From the NCBI RefSeq assembly GCF_900103405.1, contig NZ_FNHX01000002.1, forward strand, positions 252,496 through 316,495: a stretch of 64,000 bases of DNA, read 5' to 3'. The notes beneath the pieces are model-generated. The model searched no databases, was not told where the DNA came from, and saw only the letters and a list, made by a program, of their open reading frames with translations. This DNA comes from Polaromonas sp. JS666. GTDB taxonomy: Bacteria > Pseudomonadota > Gammaproteobacteria > Burkholderiales > Burkholderiaceae_C. This document shows positions 43,220 to 53,898 of this stretch, in pieces; position 1 is the stretch's first letter; each line of letters opens with the position of its first letter. The position numbers and the translations under genes were made by a program.

Positions 43220-46200
43220 TGCTCGACGCGAGCATGAAAGGCCTGGCCATGAAATTTTCCTTTTTGCGAAACGTCGCGTTCTACGCGGTCGCGCTGGTTG
43301 CGGCGGACAGTTCATTCGCGGTCGTCGCGCAGGAACCGCTGCTGTCCAGAACCGTGAACGTCAGGCCCAACATTGCGCTGGTGCTCGATACCTCGGGATC
43401 CATGGACTGGGAGTGCGTCTATGCCAAGCATGTCAGCGCCGCGCTGCTCGCCGAATCCCCTGGATCCACCAGCATCCCGGGCTTTCATGTGGATTGCATT
43501 GGCAGCGGCGACCCTCGCCAGAGTTCCCCTGTCAACAACCTGCTGTTTTACAACCCCAAAAAGCTCTACGCACCGGGTTATGTCGGTGGTGTTCTCCAAG
43601 GGAACGCCGCAGTGGATAACACCTCGGTCGTGACCATGTTCCTGCCGAAAACAGGCGTCGACCCGACAACCTTTACTACGTCCAACGACCTCAAGAACAC
43701 CGGAAACTACGACAGCTACCAGGTCACGACAAGCACTTTCAAAAAGAACGGCTCCAATACCTCCGGCAGCGGCAGCACCAACCCATTCGGGCCGCATGGT
43801 GGCACCCGCACGGACTGCGCTGGCGCCACTTGTACCTTCAACGAGGAACGCCAGAACATCGCGAACTGGCGTAAGTACCACATAGACCGCATCAGTTCGG
43901 CAAAGACCGGCCTGTCCGCAGCCTTCGCGGGCCAGGCCGACAATTTCCGCCTGGCCTATGGCGACATCAACGGCACGCCCAATACCATGACGGATTTCGG
44001 TGTAGCCAAACCCGCTTTCTATGCCTGGCTTGATGCGCGCGTGGCCAGTGGCGGCACGCCGCTGCGCGGCGCGCTTGACAGAGTCGGCAAGTACTACCAG
44101 AACAATGCCAACAGCGGCCCCTGGGGATCCAAGCCCTGGGCGCCCCCCACCGGGGAAACGCCGGCCAGCCACCTGTCCTGCCGCCGTTCCTATTCCATGC
44201 TGATCACCGACGGCTTTTACACCGATGCAGCGCCCGCGGGCGTAGGCGATGTCGACAGCACCTTGGGGGTTAAATACACCCATGCCCTGGACCCCACCAA
44301 AAGCTACCAGTACAAGCCAGGCGACAAAACCGACGTGCGCAACAAAGGCAAATCGGACAAGACCACCGGCGCGGCCGGCACCGCCGACACCCTGGCCGAC
44401 ATTGCGCTGAAATACTGGGCCACTGACCTGCGCCCCGACCTGGCGAACGACTACGGCATCGGCGATGCCTCGGCCCCCCCGTTCTGGCAGAACATGACCA
44501 GCTACATGGTCAGCTTCGGCGCACCCGGCAAGATGACCGATGGCGACGTGGGCAGCGCCAAAGCCGGCAACCTGAACTGGGCCGTCCCCGTGCTCAATAC
44601 CGTCACGACGATTGACGACATGCGCCACGCGGCCCACAACGGCGGCGGCGATTTCCTCACGGTGACCGATGCACAACAATTCGCGACCGATCTGGGCAAT
44701 GTCATCGGCAGTATCGCGAGTCAGCAGTTCTCGCAAGCCGGTGTAGCGGCATCCGCCACTGACCTGACCGTAGGCACCAAGAAATTTATTCCCTTCTACA
44801 TTAGCGGCACATGGTGGGGCAACCTCCAGATGAAAGACATAGTTACAAGCTCCGTGGACTGGCAGGTCATCGCCACCGACGGCAACGGACAGCCCACGGG
44901 CGCTACCACGCTGCCCGCACCGGCTTCCCGGAAGATTTTCGTCTGGACCGACGCAACCAAGCAGGGCCTCGACTTCACCTATACCAACATCACCACGGCA
45001 GCCAACAGCCTGAAGGGCACCAACACCAATATGCAGATGAGCAATGCGGTGACCTCCGACATCATCGACTACCTGCGTGGCGTGCGGACCAAGGAAGGTG
45101 CCGGCATGAGAAAACGTCCGGCGGTTCTGGGTGACCTCGTCAATTCGACACCCGCCTACATCAGGAACAACACCAATCCCCAGTATGAGAAGCTTCCAGC
45201 ATCGACCCCAGGCCTGACCACCTATGCCGCCTACATGGCCAGCAAGGCGGCCCGCACCGAAGGTGTGGTGTTTGTGGGTGGTAATGACGGCATGCTGCAT
45301 GCATTTGGGGAAGGCTACGGCAGCAATATGGGCGGCCGGGAAGTCTTTGCCTACGTTCCACGGTCCGTACTTGGAAAGCTCGAAGCCCTGACCGATAGTG
45401 GCTATCCCTATGCCCACACTTACATGGTGGACGGCCCGATGATGGAGGTCGACGCCTATCTAACAACCCCCAATCTGACCGGCGGAGGCACGTCCACAGG
45501 ATGGCGCAACCTGGTCGTGGGTACCGCTGGCGCCGGTGCCAAGTCGGTCTTCGCGCTGAATGCCACCGACCCCCTGCTCATGAACGGCAAGGCGATCTTG
45601 TGGGAAGTCAATGCGGACCCTGCGTTTCCCGTGATGCCAGGAAACTCCACGACCTCGTTCGCAGAACTGGGCAATGTCCTGACCAAAGCCCAGAGTGGCA
45701 TCACGGTCAGCGGCAACTGGGTGACCATCTTCGGCAACGGCTATGACAGCAAATCCGGGAAAGCCAGCCTCTTTGTCGTTGAGACCGGCACCGGCAAACT
45801 GCTCAAGGAAATCCAGACCGACAACACGACCGGCAACGGCCTTGGCGGCGTGCGCCTGGTTTACAACGACAAACGGCAAATCATCGGCGTCTATGCGGGC
45901 GACCTGAAAGGCCGCTTATGGAAATTCGACCTGAGCGGTGCCACTTCTTCCGCTTGGGGCCTTGGCAACGGCGGTGTTGCGCTGTTCACCGCGCTCAGCG
46001 GCGCAACACCCTTGCCCATTACAGGCGCGCCGGCTGTGATTGAACGGACCGACCAGCCCGGCTTCATACCCAGCTATATAGTGATCGTGGCTACCGGCAA
46101 GTTGTTTGAGGCGGCTGACCCTTCCGTGACGACGCCGATCCAGCAAGTCTATGGTCTGTGGGACCGCAAGCCGTTCGGCTCCACGGGTTCCGACTCCATT

Positions 46201-46935
46201 ACCGACTCGCAACTCGAAGGTCTTAAACACACCCTCGTTACCGGGAGTATCGATCCAAGCACTGGCGAGACAATCAACGGCGGCGGCGCCACTGACGTCG
46301 GCGGGATCAGCTTTGTCAATCCGGCAGTCACCACCCTTGACTGGTCCACCCGTCGGGGCTGGAAGCTGGCTCAAGATACCTTTACCGGTCAACGCACCAT
46401 CTCAGAGATTAATATGGTGGACGAAGTGGTCAAAGTCGACACAGTTGCACCAATCACCAGCGCATCGAGCTGCCTGGCCGCGACAAGCAAAGGACAGACC
46501 TACACGATCAATCCATTCACCGGGCTTTGCCGTGCGGGCGGCACACTGGACACAAATGGCGATAAACTGATTGACGAGAGGGACGCGAACGTCTGCACCT
46601 TCACCACACCCGCTGATGGCGTCGACGTTGTCCTCGTTATCCGAAACTCCTTGGGTGAAGACACCGGCCTGCGAAGCGTTCAGACTGCAAGCGGCTCTAT
46701 CACGATTCGCACCAAGGGCGCCCCCCCACCCCAGGACTGCACCAACCCGGTCTATGCGGTAGCCCACGTTGCTGAATGCGGCAGTTGCGCCGACGCGGCT
46801 TACGCTGCAGCGCATGCGCCCGAGTGCACGACGGCCAATTGCAGCAGCGCCTCCTACCGGGCCGCCCACCCCGGCGAATGCCCAGGCTCCGTCCTGAACC
46901 GTTCGTGGCGCCAGCTCTTCCCGCGTGCCAACTGA
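43216..46935 (+). CDS. pilY1: Type IV pilus tip adhesin/mechanosensor PilY1
   Basis: This 1239-aa exported protein has a signal peptide near 12-35, then an N-terminal von Willebrand A-type region with the MIDAS motif D58-T-S60-G-S62. The C-terminal half is a beta-propeller (about 620-1100) with TFGNGYDS and [14 protein letters not shown] blades typical of PilY1. A calcium loop D-T-N-G-D-x3-D is at 1112-1123. The tail has three 14-residue cysteine repeats (1175-1222). ATG 43249 is an alternative start with a better ribosome site (AAAGG). It overlaps pilX and precedes pilE. Confidence 0.93.
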   Translation: MMLDASMKGLAMKFSFLRNVAFYAVALVAADSSFAVVAQEPLLSRTVNVRPNIALVLDTSGSMDWECVYAKHVSAALLAESPGSTSIPGFHVDCIGSGDPRQSSPVNNLLFYNPKKLYAPGYVGGVLQGNAAVDNTSVVTMFLPKTGVDPTTFTTSNDLKNTGNYDSYQVTTSTFKKNGSNTSGSGSTNPFGPHGGTRTDCAGATCTFNEERQNIANWRKYHIDRISSAKTGLSAAFAGQADNFRLAYGDINGTPNTMTDFGVAKPAFYAWLDARVASGGTPLRGALDRVGKYYQNNANSGPWGSKPWAPPTGETPASHLSCRRSYSMLITDGFYTDAAPAGVGDVDSTLGVKYTHALDPTKSYQYKPGDKTDVRNKGKSDKTTGAAGTADTLADIALKYWATDLRPDLANDYGIGDASAPPFWQNMTSYMVSFGAPGKMTDGDVGSAKAGNLNWAVPVLNTVTTIDDMRHAAHNGGGDFLTVTDAQQFATDLGNVIGSIASQQFSQAGVAASATDLTVGTKKFIPFYISGTWWGNLQMKDIVTSSVDWQVIATDGNGQPTGATTLPAPASRKIFVWTDATKQGLDFTYTNITTAANSLKGTNTNMQMSNAVTSDIIDYLRGVRTKEGAGMRKRPAVLGDLVNSTPAYIRNNTNPQYEKLPASTPGLTTYAAYMASKAARTEGVVFVGGNDGMLHAFGEGYGSNMGGREVFAYVPRSVLGKLEALTDSGYPYAHTYMVDGPMMEVDAYLTTPNLTGGGTSTGWRNLVVGTAGAGAKSVFALNATDPLLMNGKAILWEVNADPAFPVMPGNSTTSFAELGNVLTKAQSGITVSGNWVTIFGNGYDSKSGKASLFVVETGTGKLLKEIQTDNTTGNGLGGVRLVYNDKRQIIGVYAGDLKGRLWKFDLSGATSSAWGLGNGGVALFTALSGATPLPITGAPAVIERTDQPGFIPSYIVIVATGKLFEAADPSVTTPIQQVYGLWDRKPFGSTGSDSITDSQLEGLKHTLVTGSIDPSTGETINGGGATDVGGISFVNPAVTTLDWSTRRGWKLAQDTFTGQRTISEINMVDEVVKVDTVAPITSASSCLAATSKGQTYTINPFTGLCRAGGTLDTNGDKLIDERDANVCTFTTPADGVDVVLVIRNSLGEDTGLRSVQTASGSITIRTKGAPPPQDCTNPVYAVAHVAECGSCADAAYAAAHAPECTTANCSSASYRAAHPGECPGSVLNRSWRQLFPRAN

Positions 46936-46972
46936 GCTTGAAAATCGCTGCTTTTACAAAGAGAATCATTCC

Positions 46973-47458
46973 ATGATGTCCAAACTGAAAAAAAACAGCG
47001 GCTCGGCGGGCTTTACGCTGATTGAGCTGATGATCGTGGTGGCAATCGTCGGCTTGCTGGCCGCGATCGCCCTGCCCTCTTACCAGAGCTACATCGCGCG
47101 CGGCAACCGTGCCGCGGCGCGGGCGCAGCTTTCGCAGGCCGCCCAGTACATGCAGCGCTTCTACGCGGCCAACGACCGTTACGACGCGGACCGCACCGGC
47201 TCGCAGACCATCTGGGCCACCATGCCGCCCGCCTTGCTCAGATCGCCCGCCGAAGGCACGCAACTCTACGCGATCTCCAACACCGGCGCCGGCCCCAGCA
47301 GCGCCACGTCAAGCACATTCACGCTTATCATGCGTCCTTTGAGCACGGCCAACATGGCCAACGACAAGTGCGGCGGCTTCACCCTGACGCAGTCGGGGGC
47401 CAAAGGCATCACCGCCGCAGGCGCGACCGCCGACTTGATCGCGGAATGTTGGCGTTAA
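46973..47458 (+). CDS. pilE: Type IV pilin (PilE-like)
   Basis: This is a 161-aa type IVa pilin-like protein. The leader [13 protein letters not shown] is cleaved before F14, with E18 at mature +5 and the classic [12 protein letters not shown] helix. The C-terminal half has a disulfide-type cysteine pair (one in DKCGGF, one in AECWR). It resembles PilE minor pilins placed at the end of the pilVWX-Y1 operon rather than a major pilin. It lies 37 bp after pilY1. Confidence 0.9.
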   Translation: MMSKLKKNSGSAGFTLIELMIVVAIVGLLAAIALPSYQSYIARGNRAAARAQLSQAAQYMQRFYAANDRYDADRTGSQTIWATMPPALLRSPAEGTQLYAISNTGAGPSSATSSTFTLIMRPLSTANMANDKCGGFTLTQSGAKGITAAGATADLIAECWR

Positions 47459-47478
47459 AGCACTAGGCCCCGTCCCTG

Positions 47479-48624
47479 ATGTGGCCGCAGCAGGAAACCA
47501 TGCAGCAGCCCATCCATACAGCCTCCTCTCTCGAATTCATCCAGGCCGCCCTGCAGGCCGCAGCCAACGCGCCCTTCAGCGCATCGCCCAATCCCCGCAT
47601 TGGCTGTGTCCTGGTATCCCCCGCGGGACAAACCATAGGCACCGGCCACACACAGCAGGCCGGAGGCCCCCACGCGGAAATCATGGCCCTGCGCGATGCG
47701 GCGGCCCGGGGCCATTCCACCGAAGGCGCCACCGCCTATGTCACGCTGGAGCCCTGCTCCCACCATGGACGCACCGGCCCCTGCTGCGACGCCCTCGTTG
47801 CCGCGGGCATCCGCAAAGTTGTTGCCTCCATGGCCGACCCCAATCCGCTGGTTTCCGGCCAGGGCTTTGAACGCCTGCGCGCGGCCGGTGTAGCGGTGGA
47901 AGTGGGCGCCGGTGCTGCGCAGGCCAGGGAACTGAATATCGGCTTCTTCAGCCGCATGGTCCGCAAGACCCCCTGGGTGCGCATGAAAATCGCCGCCTCG
48001 CTGGACGGCGCCACCGCCCTGGCCAACGGCCAGAGCCAATGGATCACCTCGCCCGAAGCCCGGGCCGACGGCCATGCCTGGCGCGCGCGGGCCGGTGCCG
48101 TGCTGACGGGCATAGGCACGGTGCTGCAAGATAACCCCCGGCTGGACGTCCGGCTGGTGGATACGCCCAGGCAACCCTTTCGCGTGATCGTCGACAGCCT
48201 GCTGCAGACGCCGGTGGACGCGAAGATTTTCGAGGCCGGCGGGCCGGTGTGGATTTACACGGCGGTTCAGGACACTTCGCGGGAGGCCGCTCTCACGGCC
48301 AAAGGCGCGACGGTGACCTGCCTGCCCGATGCCCGCGGAAAAGTGGACCTGGCCGCCATGATGAAAAACCTGGCGCACCGCGAAATCAACGACCTGCATG
48401 TGGAGGCCGGCAGCAAGCTCAACGGTTCCCTGGTCCGCGAAGGGCTGGTCGACGAATTCCTGGTCTACCTCGCGCCCAAGCTGCTGGGCCCGGGTATGGG
48501 CATGGCCTCGTTCGGCCCCCTGGAGCAGCTCGGTGATGCCGTGGCCCTGCAATTCCATTCCGCCGAGAGGGTAGGCCCGGACCTGCGCGTGCTGGCCCGT
48601 GGCGTGGGCAGGGACCAGTTCTAG
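47479..48624 (+). CDS. ribD: Bifunctional riboflavin deaminase/reductase RibD
   Basis: This enzyme carries out steps 2 and 3 of riboflavin synthesis: deamination then reduction of the pyrimidine intermediate. The 381-aa protein has the zinc deaminase motif H65-A-E67 with C93 and C102, and a C-terminal reductase domain (about 160-370). ATGs at 47479 and 47500 are both possible starts. It is the first gene of ribD-ribE-ribBA-ribH; no FMN riboswitch is seen upstream. Confidence 0.95.
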   Translation: MWPQQETMQQPIHTASSLEFIQAALQAAANAPFSASPNPRIGCVLVSPAGQTIGTGHTQQAGGPHAEIMALRDAAARGHSTEGATAYVTLEPCSHHGRTGPCCDALVAAGIRKVVASMADPNPLVSGQGFERLRAAGVAVEVGAGAAQARELNIGFFSRMVRKTPWVRMKIAASLDGATALANGQSQWITSPEARADGHAWRARAGAVLTGIGTVLQDNPRLDVRLVDTPRQPFRVIVDSLLQTPVDAKIFEAGGPVWIYTAVQDTSREAALTAKGATVTCLPDARGKVDLAAMMKNLAHREINDLHVEAGSKLNGSLVREGLVDEFLVYLAPKLLGPGMGMASFGPLEQLGDAVALQFHSAERVGPDLRVLARGVGRDQF

Positions 48625-48710
48625 CTCGATTTCATGCGGCCCGGGCGGCTTTTACCGGGCAATAGTGGCCTTTCCCCACGCCGGGGCTGGAATCCCTGCG
48701 AAAATAGCGC

Positions 48711-49352
48711 ATGTTTACCGGAATCATTACCGGCTTGGGGCGCATCGTCGCCATCCAAAGCCTGGGCAGCTCTTCAGACCACGGCAAGCGGCTCACCATC
48801 GAGGCGCCTGCGGGTTACCTCGACGACGTGGGCCTGGGCGACAGCATCGCGCTCAACGGCGCCTGCATGACGGCCACCACACTGGACCTGCCCCTCAATC
48901 GCTTCACCATCGACATTTCCGCCGAATCGCTGGCCAAAACCACAGGCCTTGCCGAAACCGGCACCGTCAACCTCGAAAAAGCCCTGCGCGCCCACGACCG
49001 CCTGGGCGGCCATATCGTCTCGGGCCATGTCGACGGAATCGGCCGCGTCACGCATTTCGCCGAGGTCGGTGAAAGCTGGGAGCTGCGCATACTGGCCCCG
49101 CGCGAACTCGGCAAATACCTGGCCTACAAGGGCTCCATCACCGTCAACGGCGTGAGCCTGACGGTCAACCGGGTCACCGACCAGGCCGATGGCACGGAGC
49201 TCAGCATCAACCTGATCCCGCATACCGTGCAGAACACCGCCTTGGGCCGGCTGACCGCCGGCTCCCAGGTCAACCTCGAAATCGACCTGATCGCGCGCTA
49301 CGTCGAGCGCATGCTGGGCGACACCCACAACAATATTTCAAAGAAGCCCTGA
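48711..49352 (+). CDS. ribE: Riboflavin synthase alpha chain
   Basis: This enzyme joins two lumazine molecules to give riboflavin. The 213-aa protein has two tandem lumazine-binding barrels (about 1-95 and 96-200) with the [10 protein letters not shown] start and an internal repeat of the same pattern near [10 protein letters not shown]. It precedes ribBA by 3 bp. The ATG is preceded by an AAAATAG box and no clear Shine-Dalgarno. Confidence 0.95.
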   Translation: MFTGIITGLGRIVAIQSLGSSSDHGKRLTIEAPAGYLDDVGLGDSIALNGACMTATTLDLPLNRFTIDISAESLAKTTGLAETGTVNLEKALRAHDRLGGHIVSGHVDGIGRVTHFAEVGESWELRILAPRELGKYLAYKGSITVNGVSLTVNRVTDQADGTELSINLIPHTVQNTALGRLTAGSQVNLEIDLIARYVERMLGDTHNNISKKP

Positions 49353-49355
49353 ACC

Positions 49356-50462
49356 ATGAGCACTGCCATTTCCCCCGTTGAAGACATCGTCGCCGACATG
49401 CGCGCCGGCCGCATGGTCATCCTGATCGACGAGGAAGACCGCGAGAACGAAGGCGACCTGGTGCTCGCGGCCGACCACGTCACGCCAGAGGCCATCAACT
49501 TCATGGCGCGTTTCGGCCGCGGCCTGATCTGCCTGACCCTGACCCGCGAACGCTGCGAGCTGCTGCAGCTGCCGCCCATGGCAACGCGCAACGGCACCAA
49601 ACATTCCACGGCGTTTACGGTTTCCATTGAGGCCGCCGAAGGCGTGACCACCGGCATCTCGGCCGCCGACCGCGCCCGCACCGTGCAGGCCGCCGTCGCC
49701 AAAAACGCCAAGGTCAGCGACCTGGTGCAGCCCGGCCACATCTTCCCGCTGCAGGCGGTGGACGGCGGCGTGCTGATGCGCGCCGGCCATACCGAAGCCG
49801 GCTGCGACCTGGCCGGCATGGCCGGCTGCTCGCCGGCCGCCGTGATCTGCGAGATCATGAAGGACGACGGCACCATGGCCCGCCTGCCCGACCTGCTGGT
49901 CTTCGCGGCCGAGCACGGCCTCAAGATAGGCACCATCGCCGACCTGATCGAGCACCGCAGCCGCAACGACTCCCTGGTCGAAAAAATCGGCTGCCGCACG
50001 CTGCAGACCGCCTTCGGCGAGTTCACCGCCCACGCCTTTCGCGACAAGCCCAGCCAGGGCCTGCACCTGGCCCTGGTCAGGGGCGAATGGTCGGCCGACG
50101 CCGTCGTGGCCGCGCGCGTGCATGAGCCGCTGTCGGTGCTGGACGTGCTGGAAACCGGCCGCCCCATGCACTCCTGGAGCCTGGACCAAAGCCTCAAACA
50201 CATCGCCGATGAAGGCCGGGGTGTGGCCGTGCTGCTCAACTGCGGCGAAAGCGCAGCGCAGCTGCTGGCCCAGTTCGAAGGCACGGCACGCGCCAGCCAG
50301 GCGCCCGAGCGCGGCCGCATGGACCTGCGCACCTACGGCGTGGGCGCGCAGATCTTGCGCGAATGCGGCGTGCACCGCATGAACCTCATGGGCAACCCGC
50401 GCCGCATGCCCAGCATGACGGGCTACGGCCTGGAAATCGTCGGCTACATCACCCGGGACTGA
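49356..50462 (+). CDS. ribBA: DHBP synthase fused to a degenerate GTP-cyclohydrolase-II-like domain
   Basis: The N-terminal half (about 1-205) is 3,4-dihydroxy-2-butanone 4-phosphate synthase, with the acidic loop [10 protein letters not shown] and later H-containing TEAGCDLA region. The C-terminal half (about 210-368) aligns with GTP cyclohydrolase II in order and length, but the zinc cysteines of the CDCG motif are replaced, so cyclohydrolase activity is doubtful. A separate RibA would be needed elsewhere. Neighbours are ribE and ribH. Confidence 0.92.
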   Translation: MSTAISPVEDIVADMRAGRMVILIDEEDRENEGDLVLAADHVTPEAINFMARFGRGLICLTLTRERCELLQLPPMATRNGTKHSTAFTVSIEAAEGVTTGISAADRARTVQAAVAKNAKVSDLVQPGHIFPLQAVDGGVLMRAGHTEAGCDLAGMAGCSPAAVICEIMKDDGTMARLPDLLVFAAEHGLKIGTIADLIEHRSRNDSLVEKIGCRTLQTAFGEFTAHAFRDKPSQGLHLALVRGEWSADAVVAARVHEPLSVLDVLETGRPMHSWSLDQSLKHIADEGRGVAVLLNCGESAAQLLAQFEGTARASQAPERGRMDLRTYGVGAQILRECGVHRMNLMGNPRRMPSMTGYGLEIVGYITRD

Positions 50463-50510
50463 GCTTTTCGCCAGCCCATCAAGCTACACATCAATCAAAA
50501 GGGAATCATC

Positions 50511-50975
50511 GTGTTCGGAGCAGAAAAAGGTACGGCCGACAAACTGGACGGCAGAAAACTTTCCATAGGCATCGTGCAGGCGCGCTTCAATGAAAGCGTC
50601 ACCAATGCGCTGGCCGAGGCTTGCAAACACGAGCTTGCCGCCCTGGGCGTGCATGAGGACAACATTCGCCACGTCAAGGTGCCCGGCGCGCTGGAGGTGC
50701 CCTGCGCGCTGCAGGCGCTGGCTGAAAGCGACAAGTACGACGCGCTGATCGCCCTGGGCTGCATCATCCGCGGCGAGACCTACCACTTCGAGCTGGTGGC
50801 CAACGAAAGCGGTGCCGCCGTCACGCGCCTGGCGCTGGACTACCAGCTGCCTATCGCCAATGCCATCCTGACGACCGAGAACCTCGCGCAGGCCCAGGCC
50901 CGCCAGGACGAAAAAGGGCGCGACGCCGCGCGCGTGGCCGTCGAAATGGCCAACCTGATCAATGAAATTGCCTGA
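50511..50975 (+). CDS. ribH: 6,7-dimethyl-8-ribityllumazine synthase
   Basis: This enzyme makes the direct precursor of riboflavin from RibB and RibD products. The 154-aa protein shows the phosphate and catalytic region [17 protein letters not shown]. The start is GTG with a GGAA ribosome site. It lies 48 bp after ribBA and 35 bp before nusB, the common ribH-nusB order. Confidence 0.95.
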   Translation: MFGAEKGTADKLDGRKLSIGIVQARFNESVTNALAEACKHELAALGVHEDNIRHVKVPGALEVPCALQALAESDKYDALIALGCIIRGETYHFELVANESGAAVTRLALDYQLPIANAILTTENLAQAQARQDEKGRDAARVAVEMANLINEIA

Positions 50976-51010
50976 GCGCGCTCACCCCCTTAACCTGACT
51001 GGCACTTTTC

Positions 51011-51538
51011 ATGGCTGAACCCATCATCAAACCCAAACGCCCGCCGCAGACCCGCACCGGCCTGACCGACACCGGCGTCAAAAAAGCGGCCGACAAATCG
51101 GCGCGCACGCGCGCGCGCGAATTCGCCCTGCAGGCTCTTTACCAGCACCTGGTGGGACGCAACGAGGCCGATTCGATAGACGCCTTCACACGCGACCTCG
51201 CGGGCTTTCACAAGGCCGATTCGGCCCACTACGACGCGCTGCTGCACGGCTGCATCGCCGACGCCAAAACGCTGGACGCGGGCATTGTTCCGCTGCTGGA
51301 CCGGCCCATGGCCGAGATCTCGCCCATCGAGCACGCGGTATTGTGGATAGGCGCTTACGAATTCACCCACTGCCTGGACGTGCCCTGGCGCGTCGTGATC
51401 AACGAGTGCATAGAACTGGCCAAGGCCTTTGGCGGCACTGACGGCCACAAATACGTCAACGGCGTGCTCAACAAGATGGCGCCCGCCCTTCGCGCCGCCG
51501 AAGTCGCCGCCGACAAAGCCCGACAAGCCGCCCGGTGA
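51011..51538 (+). CDS. nusB: Transcription antitermination protein NusB
   Basis: This RNA-binding protein works with NusE/S10 in rRNA antitermination. The 175-aa protein has an N-terminal basic extension of about 35 residues before the canonical [15 protein letters not shown] start, then the all-helical NusB fold ending near [12 protein letters not shown]. It follows ribH in the usual order. Confidence 0.95.
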   Translation: MAEPIIKPKRPPQTRTGLTDTGVKKAADKSARTRAREFALQALYQHLVGRNEADSIDAFTRDLAGFHKADSAHYDALLHGCIADAKTLDAGIVPLLDRPMAEISPIEHAVLWIGAYEFTHCLDVPWRVVINECIELAKAFGGTDGHKYVNGVLNKMAPALRAAEVAADKARQAAR

Positions 51539-51548
51539 AAGGCCTGCC

Positions 51549-52745
51549 GTGAAAATCGCCCGGCGGGCTCAACGCATAGAGCCCTTTTATGTCATGGAGG
51601 TCGCCAAGGCGGCCTCGGCGCTGGCGCAGGAATTCGCCCACAGCGACCGGCCCATGATCTTCCTGAACATCGGCGAGCCCGACTTCACCGCGCCGCCCCT
51701 GGTGCAGGAGGCCGCGGCCCGCGCGATCTCGCAGGGCAACACGCAGTACACCCAGGCCACCGGCCTGCCGGCGCTGCGCGAGCACATCAGCGCCTGGTAT
51801 GCCGCGCGTTTCGGCGCGCAAGTCGCGCCCAGCCGCATCATCATCACGGCGGGGGCCTCGGCCGCGCTGCAGCTGGCCTGCCTGGCGCTGATCGAGGCCG
51901 GCGATGAAATCCTGATGCCCGACCCCAGCTACCCCTGCAACCGGCATTTTGTCAGCGCCGCCGAGGGCAACGCCGTGCTGGTGCCGACCACCGCGGCCGA
52001 ACGCTTCCAGCTCACCCGCGAAAAAGTCGAGGCCGCCTGGAAGCCCCAGACGCGCGGCGTGCTGCTGGCCTCGCCCTCCAACCCGACAGGCACCTCGATC
52101 GCCCCCGAAGAGCTCCAGCGCATCCACGAATTCGTACACGCCCGCGACGGCATCACGCTGATCGATGAAATCTACCTGGGCCTGAGCTACGAAGAGCATT
52201 TCGGCCACTCGGCCCTGGCCATGCCCGGCGAGCTGGGCCAGAGCGTCATCAGCATCAACAGCTTCAGCAAATACTTCAACATGACCGGCTGGCGCCTGGG
52301 CTGGCTGGTGGTGCCCGAGGCGCTGGCGCCGGTGGTCGAGCGCATCGCGCAAAACCTCTTCATCTGCCCCAGCACCGTGGCCCAGCATGCGGCGCTGGCC
52401 TGCTTCGAGCCCGAAAGCCTGCGGGAATACGAACGCCGCCGCGCCGAATTCAAGGCGCGCCGCGACTACTTCATCCCCGAACTGAATCGCCTGGGCCTGA
52501 CGGTGCCGGTGATGCCCGACGGTGCGTTTTACGCCTATGCCGACTGCACCGCCGCAGCCGCGCGCCTGGGCGTCAGCGGCAGCTGGGACTTCGCGTTCGA
52601 ACTCATGAAGCGCGCCCACCTGGCGGTCACCCCGGGCCGCGATTTCGGCCATGCGGCGCCTGAACAATTCATCCGCTTTTCCACGGCCAACTCCATGGCG
52701 CAGTTGCAGGAAGCCGTGGCCAGGCTCAAGGCAGTGCTGGCATGA
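51549..52745 (+). CDS. Class I/II PLP-dependent aminotransferase
   Basis: This is a fold-type I aminotransferase of the aspartate aminotransferase superfamily, 398 aa. It shows INIGEPDFTAP-type N-terminus, PSNPTGT near 180, and the PLP lysine in SFSKYFNMTGWRLGW near 243. The GTG start at 51549 keeps the conserved start of the fold; the longer frame would overlap nusB. Substrate cannot be decided; context beside nusB and ybgC gives no hint. Confidence 0.88.
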   Translation: MKIARRAQRIEPFYVMEVAKAASALAQEFAHSDRPMIFLNIGEPDFTAPPLVQEAAARAISQGNTQYTQATGLPALREHISAWYAARFGAQVAPSRIIITAGASAALQLACLALIEAGDEILMPDPSYPCNRHFVSAAEGNAVLVPTTAAERFQLTREKVEAAWKPQTRGVLLASPSNPTGTSIAPEELQRIHEFVHARDGITLIDEIYLGLSYEEHFGHSALAMPGELGQSVISINSFSKYFNMTGWRLGWLVVPEALAPVVERIAQNLFICPSTVAQHAALACFEPESLREYERRRAEFKARRDYFIPELNRLGLTVPVMPDGAFYAYADCTAAAARLGVSGSWDFAFELMKRAHLAVTPGRDFGHAAPEQFIRFSTANSMAQLQEAVARLKAVLA

Positions 52746-53191
52746 GCGCAGGCGCGCGGGTTTTCAGCTGGCCTTTACGGGTCTATTGGGAAGACACCGA
52801 CGCCGGCGGCATTGTTTTTTACGCGAACTACCTGAAATTTTTTGAACGTTCGCGCACCGAATGGCTCAGATCACTCGGTATTGAACAGCAGCGCCTGCGG
52901 GAAAGCACGGGCGGCATCTTCGTAGTGGCGGAAACCAGCATCCGCTACCATCGTTCCGCCCGGCTGGACGATGAACTGATTGTTACGGCAAGCCTGGTCG
53001 AAGCCGGCCGCGCGTCCATGATAATCAGCCAGCAGGCGCTATTAAAAACAGAGCAGCCACCCGGGCAGCCGGCGCCACTGCTCTGTGAAGGCAGCATACG
53101 CATAGGCTGGGTCGACGCCGCCAGCCTGCAGCCACGGCGCATTCCGGCTTCCATTCTTGACAGCTTAAAAACTGATACGGCCACAACATGA
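52742..53191 (+). CDS. ybgC: Tol-Pal-associated acyl-CoA thioesterase YbgC
   Basis: This hot-dog fold thioesterase of 149 aa has the catalytic D18-T-D20 start within WEDTDAGGIVFYANY. In E. coli YbgC is encoded with tolQRA and acts on acyl-CoA or acyl-ACP linked to phospholipid synthesis. The stop and start overlap with tolQ (4 bp) and the preceding gene (4 bp) support co-transcription. Confidence 0.93.
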   Translation: MSAGARVFSWPLRVYWEDTDAGGIVFYANYLKFFERSRTEWLRSLGIEQQRLRESTGGIFVVAETSIRYHRSARLDDELIVTASLVEAGRASMIISQQALLKTEQPPGQPAPLLCEGSIRIGWVDAASLQPRRIPASILDSLKTDTATT

Positions 53192-53880
53192 ACCAAGACC
53201 TGTCCATCGTCAGCCTCATCCTCAATGCCAGCTGGGTCGTGCAGGCCGTCGTGGCGCTGCTGGTCGGCGTGTCCATCGCCAGCTGGGCCGCGATCTTCCG
53301 CAAGATCGTCGCGCTCAAGCGCGTGCAGAAGCTCAACGACGAGTTCGACCGCGAATTCTGGTCGGGCACCAGCCTGAACGACCTCTTCGCCGGCGCCGCG
53401 CAGAACGCCAAACATTCGGGCGCGATGGAACGGATTTTCGCCAGCGGCATGCGTGAATACCAGAAGCTGCGCGAGCGCCACATCACCGACCCCGGCACGC
53501 TGCTGGACGGCGCGCGCCGCGCCATGCGCGCGAGCTACCAGCGCGAACTCGACGCTATCGAATCCAACCTGTCCTTCCTGGCCACCGTCGGGTCGGTATC
53601 GCCTTACGTGGGCCTGTTCGGCACCGTCTGGGGCATCATGCACGCCTTCACCGGCCTGGCGGCCCTGGAGCAGGTCACGCTGGCCACGGTGGCGCCCGGC
53701 ATCGCCGAAGCGCTGGTGGCCACCGCCATTGGCCTGTTCGCGGCGATTCCGGCCGTCGTCGCCTATAACCGCTTCTCGCACGACATAGACCGCGTGGCCA
53801 ACCGGCTGGAGACTTTCATCGAAGAGTTCTCCAACATCCTGCAGCGCAACCTGGGCGCCCAATCACCTTCGGGCCACTAG
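53188..53880 (+). CDS. tolQ: Tol-Pal system motor protein TolQ
   Basis: This is the inner-membrane proton-channel subunit of the Tol-Pal envelope system, 230 aa, with three membrane helices (about 15-38, 135-158, 170-192). The family region GLFGTVWGIMHAF is near 145. It pairs with TolR and energises TolA during cell constriction. tolR starts 18 bp later. Confidence 0.96.
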   Translation: MNQDLSIVSLILNASWVVQAVVALLVGVSIASWAAIFRKIVALKRVQKLNDEFDREFWSGTSLNDLFAGAAQNAKHSGAMERIFASGMREYQKLRERHITDPGTLLDGARRAMRASYQRELDAIESNLSFLATVGSVSPYVGLFGTVWGIMHAFTGLAALEQVTLATVAPGIAEALVATAIGLFAAIPAVVAYNRFSHDIDRVANRLETFIEEFSNILQRNLGAQSPSGH

Positions 53881-53898
53881 AGCTGTAAGGAGACCGCC

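Noticed and set aside
47459..48710. FMN riboswitch before the riboflavin genes
   Set aside because: I found no room or conserved blocks for it before ribD (20 bp gap) or ribE (86 bp gap).
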